21,630 nucleotides of DNA from Cudoniella acicularis (Eukaryota > Ascomycota > Leotiomycetes > Helotiales > Helotiaceae), in contig JAAMPI010000986.1 in the NCBI GenBank assembly GCA_013054445.1, positions 1 through 21,630 on the forward strand. The letters are read 5' to 3'. Shown here piece by piece: positions 20,763 through 21,630 of the stretch. Within the stretch, counting starts at the first letter, position 1; each line of letters opens with the position of its first letter. The notes under the pieces were generated by a model. The model ran no database searches, was not told the DNA's origin, and saw nothing but the letters and a program-made list of their open reading frames with translations. The position numbers and the translations under genes were made by a program.

Positions 20763-21435
20763 GAGGCCCCTATCGTTCCGCTGCATGTCTTCCTGGAGGG
20801 CCTTATTCGGTAATTTCAATTGTATCCTTCGAATTCACGCCGGGGGTCTGCCCAAACACTTCAAAGTTACAAGATTATCACGCAATAAAAATACCAAACC
20901 CGGGACTAGTATCGCTCCTCAGATAGCTGCAGAATCTAGAAAAATAATTCTAATGTTTCTTTAACGCTGCGAAAGTTTCTAATTTTCGAAGTGTTAAAAC
21001 CATTTACGAAATACCGAGAAGAAAAGCTTAACTAACGAAATATCATCCCATATCTTTGTACAAACAACCACCTCCCTATCTATAACGCCATTGGGATTGC
21101 AAGGCAATTGATTCTGATCGCGATTCAAGTGAGTTCTGCGACACATTAAATTGAGGTTATTCGCGAGTTTAGGGAGGCCGCGCCAGCGCGATGACAAACT
21201 TGGACCCTGCGCCGTACACTATAGAGAAAGAAAATTAGAGCGAGTTTTGTTTAAAATTAACAAAAGCTTAAACAGAAATCAATCCCTATTTAGGACAGAT
21301 ACGATGTAAGATGAATCGGAGAGTGAGCTGCTGGTGGTGCTGCTACGGGGCATTTAGCGGCCCTTAGGCCTAACGAGCTTGGTCAGATAAGTCTGTGTTT
21401 TCAGGCTATAAGGCCCACAGAACTCGATTTTAAAG
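20763..21435. other. Intergenic flank, no gene seen
   Basis: About 670 bp. The short minus-strand frame at 20994-21197 has no family resemblance. The last part (about 21330 onward) may already belong to the transposon relic that follows. Confidence 0.4.
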
Positions 21436-21630
21436 CATAATCACGATATTTTAATGAGGAGTAGACTACCTATAGCGTTCTATTAATATATAAACCTAAT
21501 ACTCTTGCTTTAATATCAGCTTATTTATCTAATCTTATGGTATTCTATCCTATTCTTCGAGGACCATAGCTTCTATTTCGGCCTCAGTCGTAGGCTACCT
21601 ACGGCGTCTGTATAATGCTTGCTTAATCCG
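21436..21630 (-). mobile_element. Tc1/mariner-like transposase relic, stop-riddled
   Basis: Reading the minus strand from the right edge, one frame gives IKQALYRRR, then PTTEAEIEAMVLEE, INKLILKQEY, VYILIERYR and STPH, each separated by TAG or TAA. This pattern resembles the C-terminal end of fungal Tc1/mariner (DDE_3) transposases. The stops fall where Trp or Gln codons would fit (TGG to TAG, CAA to TAA), the change expected from repeat-induced point mutation at CpA. The element continues past the right edge; its inverted-repeat end, probably between 21330 and 21435, was not located. Confidence 0.55.

Noticed and set aside
1..21630. CRISPR arrays, tRNA or rRNA genes
   Set aside because: No regularly spaced direct repeats, no tRNA-like B-box cloverleaf and no conserved rRNA segment were seen by eye; a tRNAscan run would be decisive.

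Overview
The window looks like genomic DNA of a filamentous ascomycete, most likely a leotiomycete (Helotiales-like; inferred from the protein families recognised, not tested). The reasons are: protein-coding genes split by short GT-AG introns (mostly 49-71 bp), NLR/STAND-type genes, a GPI-anchored cell-surface protein, a CPC1/GCN4-type bZIP domain and transposon relics with stop codons of the kind left by RIP. There are no operons, rRNA or tRNA genes. Two ambiguous bases lie at 10065 and 10067.

Left third (1-5.8 kb): a stand-alone SERAC1/SesB-like alpha/beta-hydrolase gene (minus, 368-1661, six exons) lies head to head with a decayed NLR gene (plus, about 1892-5756). The NLR has the same hydrolase domain at its N-terminus, then a NACHT ATPase and ankyrin repeats. 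It is broken by frameshifts, stops, a lost splice donor and a 250-bp MITE-like insertion with 32-bp terminal inverted repeats.

Middle (5.8-13.3 kb): an eight-exon gene on the minus strand (7071-9692), rebuilt exon by exon here, joins a fungal STAND-type N-terminal helical domain, a ubiquitin-like domain with a CxxC...CxxC zinc ribbon, and a C-terminal CPC1/GCN4-like bZIP. All exon phases agree, but intron 3 ends in AA instead of AG. Divergent from it is an intronless Doc-type Fic protein (10260-10724, plus). It is followed by a small, possibly mitochondrial hypothetical gene (11116-11720, minus) and a broken relic of another STAND N-terminal domain (12461-12770, plus).

Right half (13.3-21.6 kb): a clean four-exon gene for a secreted, cysteine-rich GPI-anchored protein (13373-15161, minus). 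After a long stretch with no gene I can support, there is a frameshifted pseudogene of a single-pass membrane protein (19650-20762, plus) and a stop-riddled Tc1/mariner-like transposase relic running off the right edge (minus).

Together the window reads as an accessory, fast-decaying region. NLR-related domains occur in three or four places (solo hydrolase, NLR pseudogene, STAND-N/ULD/bZIP gene, STAND-N relic), mixed with transposon debris and a bacterial-type Doc gene. No function is proven by sequence alone. The most distinctive object is the STAND-N/ubiquitin-like/zinc-ribbon/bZIP gene.
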